64,000 nucleotides of DNA from Pseudomonas yamanorum (GCF_900105735.1 NZ_LT629793.1:1736001-1800000), one strand, 5' to 3'. Shown: positions 1 to 8,893, counted from the stretch's first letter. Made by a program: numbers and translations. Notes: a model not told the origin generated them from the letters alone.

Positions 1-1281
1 CAGTGCCTTGACCGCCGTCCAGTTTACGCCGCCGTCAAAGTAGTAGCGTCCGCTCGGGCTGTCATCGAACAGCGCATCCACGTCGATCTTCTGTTTTTTG
101 ATCAGGTAGAAATCCACCAGCAGAATCCCGAACAACGGCCCGATAAACGCGGCAAGGATGTCGAGGGTGTAGTGGATCATCAACGGGTTGTTGAACAGGT
201 TCCATGGAGTGATGAAGATCGACGCCACCGCCGCAATCATTCCACCGGCACGCCAGCTGATTTTGCTCGGTGCCACGTTGGCAAAATCAAAGGCCGGCGA
301 GACGAAGTTGGCCACGATGTTGATGCCGATGGTCGCGGTAACGAAGGCGAACGCCCCCAGCAGCACGGCCATGTCATTGTCGATGCGCGAAACGGTAGCG
401 ATTGGGTCGTGGAGCATTTCACCAAACACCGGCAAGGTGCCCGAGACGATCACCACGGTGACCAAGGAGAACGCCAGGAAATTTACCGGAAGGCCCCAGA
501 AGTTGCCGCGACGTACGTCCTTCATCGTCCGGCAGTAGCGGCTGAAATCACCGAAATTCAGGGTTGGCCCGGAGAAGTACGAGACCACCAAGGCGGTCGC
601 CACGATGATTTGGCCAAACGCCTGCCAGCCTGACAGGGACTTTTCCGCCAGGGTGAAGCTGATATTGGCCCAGCCGGCCTTCCAGACGATCCAGCCGGCC
701 AGGGCAAACATCACCGCATAGACGATGGGCCCCGCCCAGTCGATAAAACGACGTATGGATTCCATGCCGGCCCAGAACACCAGCGCCTGGAGCGTCCACA
801 GGCTGAGGAAACCAAACCAGCCCAGGTACGACAGACCGGCAAAATGCGGCTCTGCGTATACCGCCATCTGTGGGAAAAAGCGCAGCACCACAATGATCAG
901 TGCGCTGGACGCCAGGTACGTCTGGATCCCGTACCAGGCCACCGCGATCAAGCCGCGAATCACTGCCGGGATGTTCGCCCCAAAAACCCCAAAGGCCAGC
1001 CGGCAGATCACCGGGTAAGGCACCGCCGCCTGTTGGCTCGGCTTGGCCACCAGATTGGCGATCAATTGCACAATGCAAATCCCGGCGAGCAAGGCAATCA
1101 ACACTTGCCAACTGGCCAGCCCCAGGGCGAAGAGGCTGGCGCCGAATACGTAGCCACCGACGCTGTGCACGTCGCTCATCCAGAAGGCGAAGATGTTGTA
1201 CCAGTTCCATTTTTGCGGCAGCGGCCCCAAGTCCTGATTGTACAGGCGCGGGCTGTAGCCTTTGGGCAATTGTTCGGTCAT
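1..1281 (-). CDS. NCS1-family nucleobase:cation symporter, C-terminus cut by window edge
   Basis: Inner-membrane cation symporter of the NCS1 family, which imports purines, pyrimidines, hydantoins or allantoin. The 427 visible residues start with the usual soluble N-terminus (motif GYSPRLYNQDLGP), followed by about ten hydrophobic segments including the family stretch around SFTLAEKSLSGWQ and SYFSGPTLNFGDFSRY. Full members are about 480-500 residues, so some 60 C-terminal residues lie beyond position 1. The start is the ATG at 1281, preceded by an AGGAGC Shine-Dalgarno. The substrate cannot be fixed from sequence. Pseudomonas homologues often sit beside hydantoin or dihydropyrimidine catabolism genes, but those would be outside this window. 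Confidence 0.88.
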   Translation of the reverse strand, partial: MTEQLPKGYSPRLYNQDLGPLPQKWNWYNIFAFWMSDVHSVGGYVFGASLFALGLASWQVLIALLAGICIVQLIANLVAKPSQQAAVPYPVICRLAFGVFGANIPAVIRGLIAVAWYGIQTYLASSALIIVVLRFFPQMAVYAEPHFAGLSYLGWFGFLSLWTLQALVFWAGMESIRRFIDWAGPIVYAVMFALAGWIVWKAGWANISFTLAEKSLSGWQAFGQIIVATALVVSYFSGPTLNFGDFSRYCRTMKDVRRGNFWGLPVNFLAFSLVTVVIVSGTLPVFGEMLHDPIATVSRIDNDMAVLLGAFAFVTATIGINIVANFVSPAFDFANVAPSKISWRAGGMIAAVASIFITPWNLFNNPLMIHYTLDILAAFIGPLFGILLVDFYLIKKQKIDVDALFDDSPSGRYYFDGGVNWTAVKAL

Positions 1282-1504
1282 CGCAGGGCTCCTCGTAAAT
1301 ACTCGTAAATACCGGCCTGCCACCCGCGACGGGAGTGCGTACGGGAGGCGGCATCGTTTGTATACGAGTTGATGAGCAGAATGCGTGCCAATGAATTAAA
1401 ACTCGGCACAATCCCTCTGAAACAACGGTCTTCAGAAGGTTACACAATGGAGCAGGGATGATTAGACGCTGCAGGCTCGCTCAGGGATGGTGCAGACCAA
1501 TCCT

Positions 1505-1524
1505 GTACACAATCAATTGTGCAC
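1505..1524. promoter_or_regulatory. Near-perfect palindrome, possible operator
   Basis: GTACACAAT-CA-ATTGTGCAC is a 9+9 bp inverted repeat with one mismatch. It overlaps the stop codon of the DUF2177 gene and lies about 225 bp upstream of the NCS1 transporter start. A shorter related motif, TTGTATACGA, occurs at 1358-1367, closer to the transporter. The shape resembles GntR-type operators. Assignment to a regulator is inference. Confidence 0.35.
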
Positions 1525-1920
1525 CCTGCGTGCACATTGATAGCCGACGGTGCAGCAAACGGCGCTGAGGAAGGTACCCCACGCAATATCCATGATGGCT
1601 AGCCCGGCGGACCAGCCCTGCAAAGTCGCCCAATTGCTCAGATCATAAGTGCCATAAGCCACCAACCCCAGGAATGCGCCCAGCCGCGCGGCACGCTGCC
1701 AGCCGCCGCTCGCCAAAGCCGGAAGGACGACAAACACCACACAACCGAATACGTAGAGGAGATAGAACGCCGCGGCCGGGAACAGGCGCGGCTGGTCGAG
1801 CATCAGTGGGCCGAGCAGCGCTTTGTAGGTCGGCCCCATCAGGACGCCGAGCCAAAGACCGTCGAGGATCAGAAAAGCAAGCAAGGTGCCGAGGTAGGCG
1901 AAGAGTGTTTTCCTGGACAT
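1513..1920 (-). CDS. DUF2177 family inner-membrane protein
   Basis: A 135-residue protein with four predicted membrane segments (about residues 5-27, 47-69, 79-95 and 107-127). It carries the hallmarks of DUF2177: an N-terminal DGLWLG motif and a YDLSNWATLQGW motif between the third and fourth helices. The length is normal for the family. Function is unknown. The gene is monocistronic, separated from the upstream reverse-strand gene by a strong hairpin at 1931-1962. Confidence 0.85.
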   Translation of the reverse strand: MSRKTLFAYLGTLLAFLILDGLWLGVLMGPTYKALLGPLMLDQPRLFPAAAFYLLYVFGCVVFVVLPALASGGWQRAARLGAFLGLVAYGTYDLSNWATLQGWSAGLAIMDIAWGTFLSAVCCTVGYQCARRVHN

Positions 1921-1930
1921 CCTGGCGGGC

Positions 1931-1962
1931 CTTTTGTAGGAGCGAACGTGCTCCTACAAAAG
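1931..1962. terminator. Perfect 13-bp hairpin, likely terminator of the CvfB-like gene
   Basis: CTTTTGTAGGAGC pairs perfectly with GCTCCTACAAAAG around the loop GAACGT. It starts 12 nt past the stop of the CvfB-like gene (reverse strand) and ends just before the DUF2177 start. The arm ends give a short T run on either strand. The core GTAGGAGC is shared with the hairpin at 31848-31877 and the REP at 19051. Confidence 0.6.
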
Positions 1963-1974
1963 AGCAAACCCGGA

Positions 1975-2811
1975 TCAGCTTAGTTCAATGCGATCCGCAT
2001 GGATCACGATGTGACCCTGTTTGTAGAGGGCACCGATGGCCTTCTTGAAGTTGCCTTTGCTGACACCGAACAAACTGCTGATCACTGCCGGATCGCTTTT
2101 ATCGCTGACCGGCAAGGTGCCGTTGTTGTCACGCAGCTTGGCGAGGATCTTCGAGTTCAGGCTGGAGGCCGCTTCTTCACCGACCGGCTGCAGGCTCAGG
2201 CTGATATTGCCATCGGCGCGGATTTCCTTGATGAAGCCTTTCTCTTCCTTGCCCGGGCGCAGGAACTTGAACACTTCGTTCTTGTGGATCAGGCCCCAGT
2301 GCTTGTTGTTGATAATGGCCTTGAAGCCCATGTCGGTGGCCTCGGCCACCAACAAATCAACTTCCTGGCCGACCTTGTAGGTGGCCGGGGTCTTGTCCAG
2401 GTAGCGGTCAAGGCGCGCAGTGGCGGTGATGCGCTTGGTGTGTTTGTCGAGGTAGACATGCACCACGCAATATTCACCCGCGGTCAGCTGGCGCTTTTCT
2501 TCGGAGTAAGGCAGCAGCAAATCCTTCGGCAGGCCCCAATCGAGGAATACACCGATGCTGTTGACTTCAACCACTTTCAGACTGGCAAATTCACCCACCT
2601 GTACTTTTGGTTTTTCGGTGGTCGCGATAAGTTTGTCATCGCTGTCCAGATAAATGAAAACGTTGAGCCAGTCTTCATCTTCACTGGGAATATCTTTGGG
2701 GATATAACGGTTGGGCAAGAGGATTTCGCCCTCTTGATCACCATCCAGGTACAAACCAAAGTTAGTGTGTTTAACCACTTGCAAGCTGTTGTAGCGCCCG
2801 ACTAAAGCCAT
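1975..2811 (-). CDS. CvfB-like S1 RNA-binding protein
   Basis: A 278-residue cytoplasmic protein of the CvfB family, in which tandem S1/OB folds are followed by a C-terminal winged helix. The N-terminal repeat holds FGLYLDGDQEGEILLPNRYIP. The second S1 repeat holds VVEVNSIGVFLDWGLPKDLLLPYSEE. The tail (SSLFGVSKGNFKKAIGALYKQG) is the winged-helix part. I place the start at the ATG at 2811, spaced from GAGGG, rather than at the ATG five codons upstream that overlaps this Shine-Dalgarno. The Staphylococcus homologue affects virulence-factor expression; a post-transcriptional role here is inferred from the fold. Confidence 0.85.
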   Translation of the reverse strand: MALVGRYNSLQVVKHTNFGLYLDGDQEGEILLPNRYIPKDIPSEDEDWLNVFIYLDSDDKLIATTEKPKVQVGEFASLKVVEVNSIGVFLDWGLPKDLLLPYSEEKRQLTAGEYCVVHVYLDKHTKRITATARLDRYLDKTPATYKVGQEVDLLVAEATDMGFKAIINNKHWGLIHKNEVFKFLRPGKEEKGFIKEIRADGNISLSLQPVGEEAASSLNSKILAKLRDNNGTLPVSDKSDPAVISSLFGVSKGNFKKAIGALYKQGHIVIHADRIELS

Positions 2812-3135
2812 CTCAAATACCCTCATTGCGTGGGCGGCATTCTACCCGAGTTGACGGCGGCGGTCCCGTGTAGAGGCGTACAGCCCTGAAAAATCATGGG
2901 TTTGACGGACGGCGCCCCGCTCGTCAGATCATCAGCCTGAATTCTGCAGGCGCCCCGGGCATGTTTTCTTGCTCGGTTTCGATTTAAAACAGCAAGTTAG
3001 GTGACTATTTCAATCATTCATTGCAGACAATTCATAAGCCCGCCGTATATTTCAGGGGGATATTTGCCAAGCAATTGTCAAGCATTTCATGTACGATGCA
3101 TGGCCAAGTTAATTTTCTACAGGTTAGTGGCCGCC

Positions 3136-3315
3136 ATGCGCGTAAAAGCATCCAACAGCAAAGCAAAGCCAGCTCCCGCCGTTGAAACCAGCGAATCGAT
3201 CAACAGCCAAATCGCTGCATTCCTCAAGCAGGGCGGCGAAATCCAGCAGATTGCCAAAGGCGTAAGCGGCCAGACTTTCGGCCCGTCCAAGCAGATCACC
3301 CTGGGTAAAAAGTAA
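3136..3315 (+). CDS. Small basic protein with FLxxGGxxQxI motif
   Basis: A 59-residue lysine-rich protein with a disordered N-terminus (KASNSKAKPAPAV), then SINSQIAAFLKQGGEIQQI and a basic tail. The FLxxGGxxQxI element resembles, from memory, the conserved C-terminal segment of the Pseudomonas RNA polymerase-binding protein SutA. It lacks SutA's long acidic region, so it is not SutA itself. The start at 3136 has only a weak AGG upstream. An in-frame ATG at 3100 would add MAKLIFYRLVAA. Codon use is typical of the genome and the frame is clean, which supports a real gene. Function is unknown. Confidence 0.65.
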   Translation: MRVKASNSKAKPAPAVETSESINSQIAAFLKQGGEIQQIAKGVSGQTFGPSKQITLGKK

Positions 3316-3522
3316 TACTGGCGCATCACACCTGGTCCCTAAGCGCTTTGCCTTTCAAGGCGCTAGGACTAGAGCCCGCAACACCCTCTGATCCACCCCC
3401 TTTTACACCAATCGACGAACGGGCTTCATCTGCGAACCATCGCCGGTATGCTTGCACACGTCTAGATCGTGCATTTGCCTGATATTTCCCGTTACTGCTC
3501 CTCGCTTTTCATGGAGTGAAGC

Positions 3523-4248
3523 ATGCTCAAATCCTGCATTTTCCTGGCCGGTGCCCTGTTGGCCAGCCCCCTCGCCGAAGCGCAGGTTTTCCAGCGTGAA
3601 TTGGGTGATTTCGACCTGAAATTGGGCACGACACCCAGCCGAAGCATGGCCCAAGGCCTGGTAAAACCCACCGCACCCGGGAGCGACTCGTTCCACGGCG
3701 GCCTGGACCTGAGCCACGGCAGCGGCCTGTACCTCGGCCAATTCTCACCGAGTATGGGGATTTCCCCTACCAGCAATCTGGAAGTCGATTCCTACCTGGG
3801 CTTCAAGCGCCCTTTTGACCAGACCCTGGGCTACGAACTGGGGATGATTCACTACAGCTATCCCAAGCTGAGCCCCCTCGACAGCCAGGAGTTCTACGGC
3901 GGCCTGACCGTGCTGGGCAACCGCTTCGGCGCCTCCTTCAGCAACGACCCGGACCGCCAGGACAGCACCTTGTTTGCCGACCTCGGCGGCACCAAGCCTT
4001 TTGGCATCGGCGTCAGCATGAAGTACACCACCCACCAACTGGGCACTCCGGTCTCAGTCGCCGATGGCAGCTCCATCCGCAGTTTCAGCGATTGGTCAGT
4101 GCAATTCTCCCGGCCGTGGATGGGCGTCGACCTGAACCTGATCTACAGCGACTCCAGCCTCAGCGGCGGCGATTGCTCGGCCTACTCCGGACACAACTCG
4201 CAATGCGACGGACTATTGACCCTGAAAGCAGAGCGGGCGTTTTATTGA
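3523..4248 (+). CDS. TorF-family outer-membrane beta-barrel protein
   Basis: A 241-residue protein with a Sec signal peptide (MLKSCIFLAGALLASPLAEA, cleavage about residue 20). Alternating polar/aromatic beta strands follow and the protein ends in a terminal aromatic (AFY), as expected for a BAM-inserted barrel. The strings LGQFSPSMGI, EVDSYLGFKRPF and LGYELGMIHYSYP match the TorF/TIGR02001 putative-porin family, whose members have about 220-260 residues. Two cysteines near the end (CSAYSGHNSQC) probably form a loop disulfide. Substrate is unknown. It is transcribed alone, followed at 66 bp by a lipoprotein gene. Confidence 0.8.
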   Translation: MLKSCIFLAGALLASPLAEAQVFQRELGDFDLKLGTTPSRSMAQGLVKPTAPGSDSFHGGLDLSHGSGLYLGQFSPSMGISPTSNLEVDSYLGFKRPFDQTLGYELGMIHYSYPKLSPLDSQEFYGGLTVLGNRFGASFSNDPDRQDSTLFADLGGTKPFGIGVSMKYTTHQLGTPVSVADGSSIRSFSDWSVQFSRPWMGVDLNLIYSDSSLSGGDCSAYSGHNSQCDGLLTLKAERAFY

Positions 4249-4314
4249 TGGGCTGAACTGTCGCTGCACTGACGGGTTCAGATGCAATACTCTCGTCTGC
4301 GCAAGGACTCGCTC

Positions 4315-5181
4315 ATGCTGCGCCGGTTAAAACTTCTGGTGATGTTGCTGACCCTCAGCCTGGTACTCGCCGGCTGCAATCGGGTAGGCCTGGCCTATCG
4401 CAATCTGGATGTGATCATCCCCTGGACCCTGAGCGACTACCTGGAGATGAATGCCGGGCAGAAGAGCTGGTTCAACGACAAACTCAAGGAACACCTGGCT
4501 TGGCATTGCACCACTCAATTGCCGGGCTACCTGGACTGGCTCGACCGCCTGCAACAGATGGTCGACAACAACCAGGTGACCGACGCAGCCCTGCAAACCC
4601 GGACTACCGAGGCCAAGCAAGCCATTGCCGAAAGCGCCCGGGCGATCACGCCGTCCGCCGTCGAGCTATTGCAGGGGCTGGACGACCAGCAAGTACAGGA
4701 TATGGAGCAGGCATTCGCCAAGGACCTGCGCAAGCGCCAGGACGAATACCTGAAACCGCCCCTCGAACAGCAGATCAAGGAGCGCGCCGAGCGTATGAAC
4801 AAGCGCCTCGATGCATGGCTCGGGCCGTTAAGCGTCAGCCAGCAGAATCGCGTCACCGCCTGGTCGATCGCCTTGGGTGAGCAGAACCAACAATGGATTG
4901 GCAACCGCGCCCACTGGCAAACGCTATTTATCGCAGCGGTCAAAGACCGCCATAGCAGCGATTTCCCACAGAAGATCGAGCAACTGCTGGTGGACCGCGA
5001 AAGCCTGTGGACCCCGGAGTACCGCCAGGCCTACGCCCAGACCGAAACCGCAGCCCGTAGTTTGATCATCGACCTGATGGCGGAAAGCACGGTGCAGCAA
5101 CGCCAGAAGCTCACGCAGAAAATCGACAAGGTGCGCAGTGACTTCAAGGCCCTTAAATGCCTGAAGGCTGGCACCCCGTAG
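4315..5181 (+). CDS. DUF6279 family lipoprotein
   Basis: A 288-residue lipoprotein. The signal peptide ends in the lipobox LVLAGC, so lipidation is expected at the cysteine near residue 21. The mature part begins RVGLAYRNLDVIIPWTLSDYLEMN, the family signature, and continues as charged amphipathic helices rich in Gln and Arg. I place the start at 4315, eight bases after AAGGA; the longer in-frame start at 4282 would spoil the signal peptide. The stop lies three bases from the stop of the converging gene at 5185 with no terminator between them. Function is unknown. Confidence 0.82.
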   Translation: MLRRLKLLVMLLTLSLVLAGCNRVGLAYRNLDVIIPWTLSDYLEMNAGQKSWFNDKLKEHLAWHCTTQLPGYLDWLDRLQQMVDNNQVTDAALQTRTTEAKQAIAESARAITPSAVELLQGLDDQQVQDMEQAFAKDLRKRQDEYLKPPLEQQIKERAERMNKRLDAWLGPLSVSQQNRVTAWSIALGEQNQQWIGNRAHWQTLFIAAVKDRHSSDFPQKIEQLLVDRESLWTPEYRQAYAQTETAARSLIIDLMAESTVQQRQKLTQKIDKVRSDFKALKCLKAGTP

Positions 5182-5184
5182 ACA

Positions 5185-5574
5185 TCAGGCAATCTGTGCT
5201 TTCGACGACACTTCGTCAAACGTCGCCGGATCCAGCGCATCCGCCTGCTCGTCCAGCACCTGCCGCGGGTGATTATCGCCGGGGATGCTGCTGTCGATCA
5301 GGCTCAGCAGCTGAGAGCCGCGCAGGGTCAATTTGAAATTCTCACCATTGCCGCACTCTTCCTCTGACCTCGACTCAATAAAGCCGTGCTTGAACAATAA
5401 CGCCTCGTAATCCGCTGCGAGCTTTTTAAACTCATCGAGATTACCGATGTGCTCTCCGGCAGCAGCCCTTCTAGTTGCTTCCTCTTCGGCATATTTGCGC
5501 GGGGCGAAGTTGGCGCCACCGTTCTGTACCTCATGCAGCAATCGTTCGATCAAATCCCAATCGTAAGTCGTCAT
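5185..5574 (-). CDS. DUF2513-like winged-helix protein
   Basis: A 129-residue soluble protein. TYDWDLIERLLHEVQNG at the start and FKLTLRGSQLLSLID near the end have the layout of DUF2513-type winged-helix proteins, often labelled transcriptional regulators in Pseudomonas. The start at 5574 follows a strong AGGAGGA Shine-Dalgarno, so an upstream extension is unlikely. It converges on the DUF6279 gene with three bases between stops. DNA binding is inferred from fold resemblance only. Confidence 0.65.
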   Translation of the reverse strand: MTTYDWDLIERLLHEVQNGGANFAPRKYAEEEATRRAAAGEHIGNLDEFKKLAADYEALLFKHGFIESRSEEECGNGENFKLTLRGSQLLSLIDSSIPGDNHPRQVLDEQADALDPATFDEVSSKAQIA

Positions 5575-5728
5575 CCTGATTCCTCCTGAAGGCACACGAA
5601 ATAGGCCCTTCAAAGGTGTGACATGCCGGACCCATCGTCCGTTCAGCCTAGCGGACAGGCGCGATTTCGCTGAACTTTTAAGCGTTCGCAACCCTCAACC
5701 GAACATCATCGCCATGGAGGTCCGAATC

Positions 5729-6004
5729 ATGAAAACCCTGCTGAATATGGCCGTCGCGGCCACGCTGCTCGCCGCCCTGCCCGCCTGGGCCTGCACGCTG
5801 GAAGAAGCCACCGCCAAGCGTGAACAACTGGCCAAGGAGGTGACCAAGCTCACCCAACAGAACCCGGAGAAGGCCAAGGAGATCAACGAAGAGCTGCAGA
5901 ACATGAAGCTGGAAACCGCCAGCGCAGACCTGCCCGACAAGTGCCAACTGATCGACCAGCGCCTCAAGGAAATGGACGAGGCCGCTGCAAAAGCCAAAAA
6001 CTGA
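5729..6004 (+). CDS. Small periplasmic coiled-coil protein
   Basis: A 91-residue protein with a clear signal peptide (MKTLLNMAVAATLLAALPAWA). The mature part is a charged heptad-like helix (EEATAKREQLAKEV, then EKAKEINEELQNMKLE) ending KLETASADLPDKCQLIDQRLKEMDEAAAKAKN. Two cysteines, one right after cleavage and one near residue 71, could pair. GGAGG at 5716-5720 sets the start. It is followed at once by a bidirectional terminator. Pseudomonas genomes often carry such small exported proteins of unknown role. Confidence 0.75.
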   Translation: MKTLLNMAVAATLLAALPAWACTLEEATAKREQLAKEVTKLTQQNPEKAKEINEELQNMKLETASADLPDKCQLIDQRLKEMDEAAAKAKN

Positions 6005-6008
6005 GGCG

Positions 6009-6039
6009 AAAAAAAACCGGACATTGTCCGGTTTTTTTA
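6009..6039. terminator. Bidirectional rho-independent terminator
   Basis: A CCGGACA/TGTCCGG hairpin flanked by an A-run and a T-run. It serves both the small periplasmic gene ending at 6004 (+) and the helicase gene ending at 6051 (-). Confidence 0.85.
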
Positions 6040-6050
6040 TGGCTCAAGCC

Positions 6051-7397
6051 TTACTCGGCAGCCGGTGCTTCCGGCTTGCGGCGCTTCAGAGGCGCCATGC
6101 CATCCTTGCTGACCAACGACAGGTTGTCGGTCTTTGGACGGTTGGCAATCTTGCGTTTGGTCGGCGACTTGGCACCGGCCTTCTTCTTGTCGCCCTTGGC
6201 GTCGACCTTTTTCTTCTTCACGCCAACAGCCTTGCCCGACGCCTTGACCTTCTTCGGCCCGCCGTAGGTGCCTTTGACTTCCTTGATGGTGCGGCGCTCG
6301 AACGACTGCTTCAAGTAGCGCTCGATGCTCGACATCAGGTTCCAGTCGCCATGGCAGATCAGCGAGATCGCCAGGCCATCGTTGCCGGCACGCCCGGTAC
6401 GACCAATACGGTGTACGTATTCGTCGCCGCTGCGGGGCATGTCGAAGTTGATCACCATGTCCAGGCCATCCACGTCCAGGCCGCGGGCGGCAACGTCGGT
6501 GGCCACCAGGATCTTCACGCCGCCTTGCTTGAGGCGGTCGATGGCCAGCTTGCGGTCCTTCTGGTCTTTTTCACCGTGCAGGACGAACGCCTTGTACTCC
6601 TGAGCCACCAGGCGACCGTAGATACGGTCGGCCATGGCCCGGGTGTTGGTGAACACGATGGCCTTCTGATAGGTCTCGTTGGCCAGCAACCAGTTGAGGA
6701 TCTGCTCTTTGTGCACGTTGTGGTCAGCGGTGATGATCTGCTGACGGGTGGTCGAGTTCAGGTCGCTGACATTGTTGACCTGCAAGTGCTCGGGGTTGTT
6801 CAGGACCTTGGCAACCATGTCACGCAGGGTCGAACCACCGGTGGTGGCCGAGAACAGCATGGTCTGCTGGCGGTTCACGCACTCTTGCACCAGGCGCTGC
6901 ACGTCGTCGGCAAAGCCCATGTCGAGCATGCGGTCGGCTTCGTCGAGCACCAGGACTTCAACTTCCTTGAGGTCCAGGTTGCCGGCGTTCAGTTGTTCGA
7001 TCATCCGGCCCGGGGTGCCGATCAGGATGTCCGGCACCTTGCGCAGCATGGCAGCCTGGACCTTGAAGTCTTCACCGCCGGTGATCAGGCCGGACTTGAT
7101 GAAGGTGAACTGCGAGAAGCGCTCCACTTCCTTCAAGGTCTGCTGGGCCAGTTCGCGGGTCGGCAGCAGGATCAGGGTCTTGATGCTGACACGGACTTTC
7201 GCCGGGCCGATCAGACGGTTAAGAATCGGCAGGACGAAAGCGGCGGTCTTGCCACTCCCGGTTTGAGCCGTCACCCGCAGGTCACGCCCTTCGAGCGCGA
7301 GCGGGATGGCCGCTGCTTGCACAGGCGTTGGCTCGACAAATTTAAGCTCGGCCACGGCTTTGAGCAGGCGTTCGTGCAGGGCGAATTGGGAAAACAC
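6051..7397 (-). CDS. DEAD-box ATP-dependent RNA helicase
   Basis: A 448-residue helicase with all core motifs: Q-motif (PTPVQAAAIP), Walker A AQTGSGKT, PTRELA, TPGR, DEAD (VLDEADRMLDMGF), SAT, then in domain 2 VFTNTRAMAD, ATDVAARGLD and HRIGRTGRAG. A basic Lys-rich tail of about 80 residues follows, typical of SrmB/RhlE-like enzymes that work on ribosomes or mRNA. The best start is GTG at 7397 (MFSQFALHERLL), eight bases after GAGG; an in-frame ATG at 7421 lies upstream of that Shine-Dalgarno. It is divergent from the channel gene at 7591. Confidence 0.9.
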   Translation of the reverse strand: MFSQFALHERLLKAVAELKFVEPTPVQAAAIPLALEGRDLRVTAQTGSGKTAAFVLPILNRLIGPAKVRVSIKTLILLPTRELAQQTLKEVERFSQFTFIKSGLITGGEDFKVQAAMLRKVPDILIGTPGRMIEQLNAGNLDLKEVEVLVLDEADRMLDMGFADDVQRLVQECVNRQQTMLFSATTGGSTLRDMVAKVLNNPEHLQVNNVSDLNSTTRQQIITADHNVHKEQILNWLLANETYQKAIVFTNTRAMADRIYGRLVAQEYKAFVLHGEKDQKDRKLAIDRLKQGGVKILVATDVAARGLDVDGLDMVINFDMPRSGDEYVHRIGRTGRAGNDGLAISLICHGDWNLMSSIERYLKQSFERRTIKEVKGTYGGPKKVKASGKAVGVKKKKVDAKGDKKKAGAKSPTKRKIANRPKTDNLSLVSKDGMAPLKRRKPEAPAAE

Positions 7398-7590
7398 GGG
7401 TGCTACCTCGAAGAAATACAAAAAAACAGCTGCATAGGGTAACGGTTTCGGGCGCTCAGGCCGAGTTTCTTTACGCGAACTGCGTTAATCAGCCGCTTTT
7501 TTGTCAGAGAATTTGTCCACAACGACAACTTTGACTTGCTTAAATGCTCTAATCGCCCCGTCACGTCCTACAGAAGAATCGCGTTTACCC

Positions 7591-8889
7591 ATGGATATCA
7601 AACAGCTCTGGCTCAACGTCAAAGACCTTTGGGGCACCCTCGACGAACATCCGCTGCTGCACTCCAGCCTGGCGCTGGTGGTGTTGCTGGTGGTGGCATT
7701 GCTGCTCGGACGAGTGGCTCGGTACCTCATCCTGCACGCCGTCAAGTTGCTGGGCCGGCAACCCGCGCTGCACTGGCTCAACGACCTGCGGCACAACAAA
7801 GTCTTCCACCGCCTGGCGCAGATGACGCCGTCGCTGGTGATCCAGTTCGGCCTGTACCTGGTGCCGGACTTGAGCAAGACCGCCACCCTGTTCATCGGCA
7901 ATGTCGCCCTGGCGTTCACCATTCTGTTCATGGTGCTGGCGATCAGTGCACTGCTCAACGCCCTGCTGGATATCTACGCCCGCACCGAACACGCCCGCAC
8001 CCGCTCGATCAAGGGCTACGTGCAGTTGGCGAAAATGGTGCTGTTCGTGTTTGGCGCCATCATCATCGTCGCCACCTTGATCGACCGCTCGCCGCTCTTG
8101 CTGCTTTCCGGTTTGGGTGCGATGTCGGCAGTGATCCTGTTGGTCTACAAGGACACCCTGCTGTCGTTCGTCGCCAGCGTGCAGTTGACCAGCAACGACA
8201 TGCTGCGGGTCGGCGACTGGATCGAAATGCCCCAGGTCGGCGCGGACGGTGACGTGGTGGACATCACCCTGCACACCGTGAAGGTGCAGAACTTCGACAA
8301 GACCATCGTCTCGATTCCCACCTGGCGCCTGATGTCCGAGTCGTTCAAGAACTGGCGCGGCATGCAGGCTTCCGGTGGCCGGCGAATCAAGCGCAGCCTG
8401 TACATCGATGCCAGCGGCGTGCGTTTCATCCGCGACGACGAAGAGCTGAGGCTTTCCCAGGTACACCTGCTGACCGACTACATGAGCCGCAAGAAGGCCG
8501 AGCTCAAGGCCTGGAACGAAGCCCAGGGAAATGTCGCCGCGATGTCGGCCAACCGTCGGCGCATGACCAATATCGGCACCTTCCGCGCGTATGCCTTGGC
8601 CTATTTGAAAAGCCATCCGGAAATCCAGCCGAACATGACCTGCATGGTGCGGCAGATGCAGACCACGGCCCAGGGCATTCCGCTGGAGATCTACTGCTTC
8701 ACCCGCACCACCGCATGGGCCGACTACGAGCGGATCCAGGGCGATATCTTCGACTACCTGCTGGCAGTACTGCCGGAGTTTGGCTTGAGCCTGTACCAGC
8801 AGCCGAGTGGCGGTGACTTGCGGGCCGGGATGTTGCCGGCGGTATTGGGGGCCAGTCACCTGCCCCCGGCGGAAAAGGCAGTGATGTAA
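7591..8889 (+). CDS. YbdG-like mechanosensitive ion channel
   Basis: A 432-residue MscS-superfamily channel closest to E. coli YbdG. Five hydrophobic segments occupy the first 200 residues. The pore-helix and beta-domain block SGLGAMSAVILLVYKDTLLSFVASVQLTSNDMLRVGDWIEMP is conserved, as are GADGDVVDI, IPTWRLMSESFKNW and the C-terminal RRMTNIGTFRAY and PLEIYCFT. It releases solutes on hypo-osmotic shock. The start at 7591 gives the proper family N-terminus, although its Shine-Dalgarno is weak. A strong terminator follows at 8894. Confidence 0.9.
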   Translation: MDIKQLWLNVKDLWGTLDEHPLLHSSLALVVLLVVALLLGRVARYLILHAVKLLGRQPALHWLNDLRHNKVFHRLAQMTPSLVIQFGLYLVPDLSKTATLFIGNVALAFTILFMVLAISALLNALLDIYARTEHARTRSIKGYVQLAKMVLFVFGAIIIVATLIDRSPLLLLSGLGAMSAVILLVYKDTLLSFVASVQLTSNDMLRVGDWIEMPQVGADGDVVDITLHTVKVQNFDKTIVSIPTWRLMSESFKNWRGMQASGGRRIKRSLYIDASGVRFIRDDEELRLSQVHLLTDYMSRKKAELKAWNEAQGNVAAMSANRRRMTNIGTFRAYALAYLKSHPEIQPNMTCMVRQMQTTAQGIPLEIYCFTRTTAWADYERIQGDIFDYLLAVLPEFGLSLYQQPSGGDLRAGMLPAVLGASHLPPAEKAVM

Positions 8890-8893
8890 CAAC

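Noticed and set aside
548..1447. A 299-codon reverse frame within the NCS1 region
   Set aside because: It overlaps the transporter frame, whose translation shows family motifs; this one is Arg/Gly-rich noise.
6024..7442. A 472-codon plus-strand frame opposite the DEAD-box helicase gene
   Set aside because: Same cause: low-complexity antisense translation of a gene with all helicase motifs.
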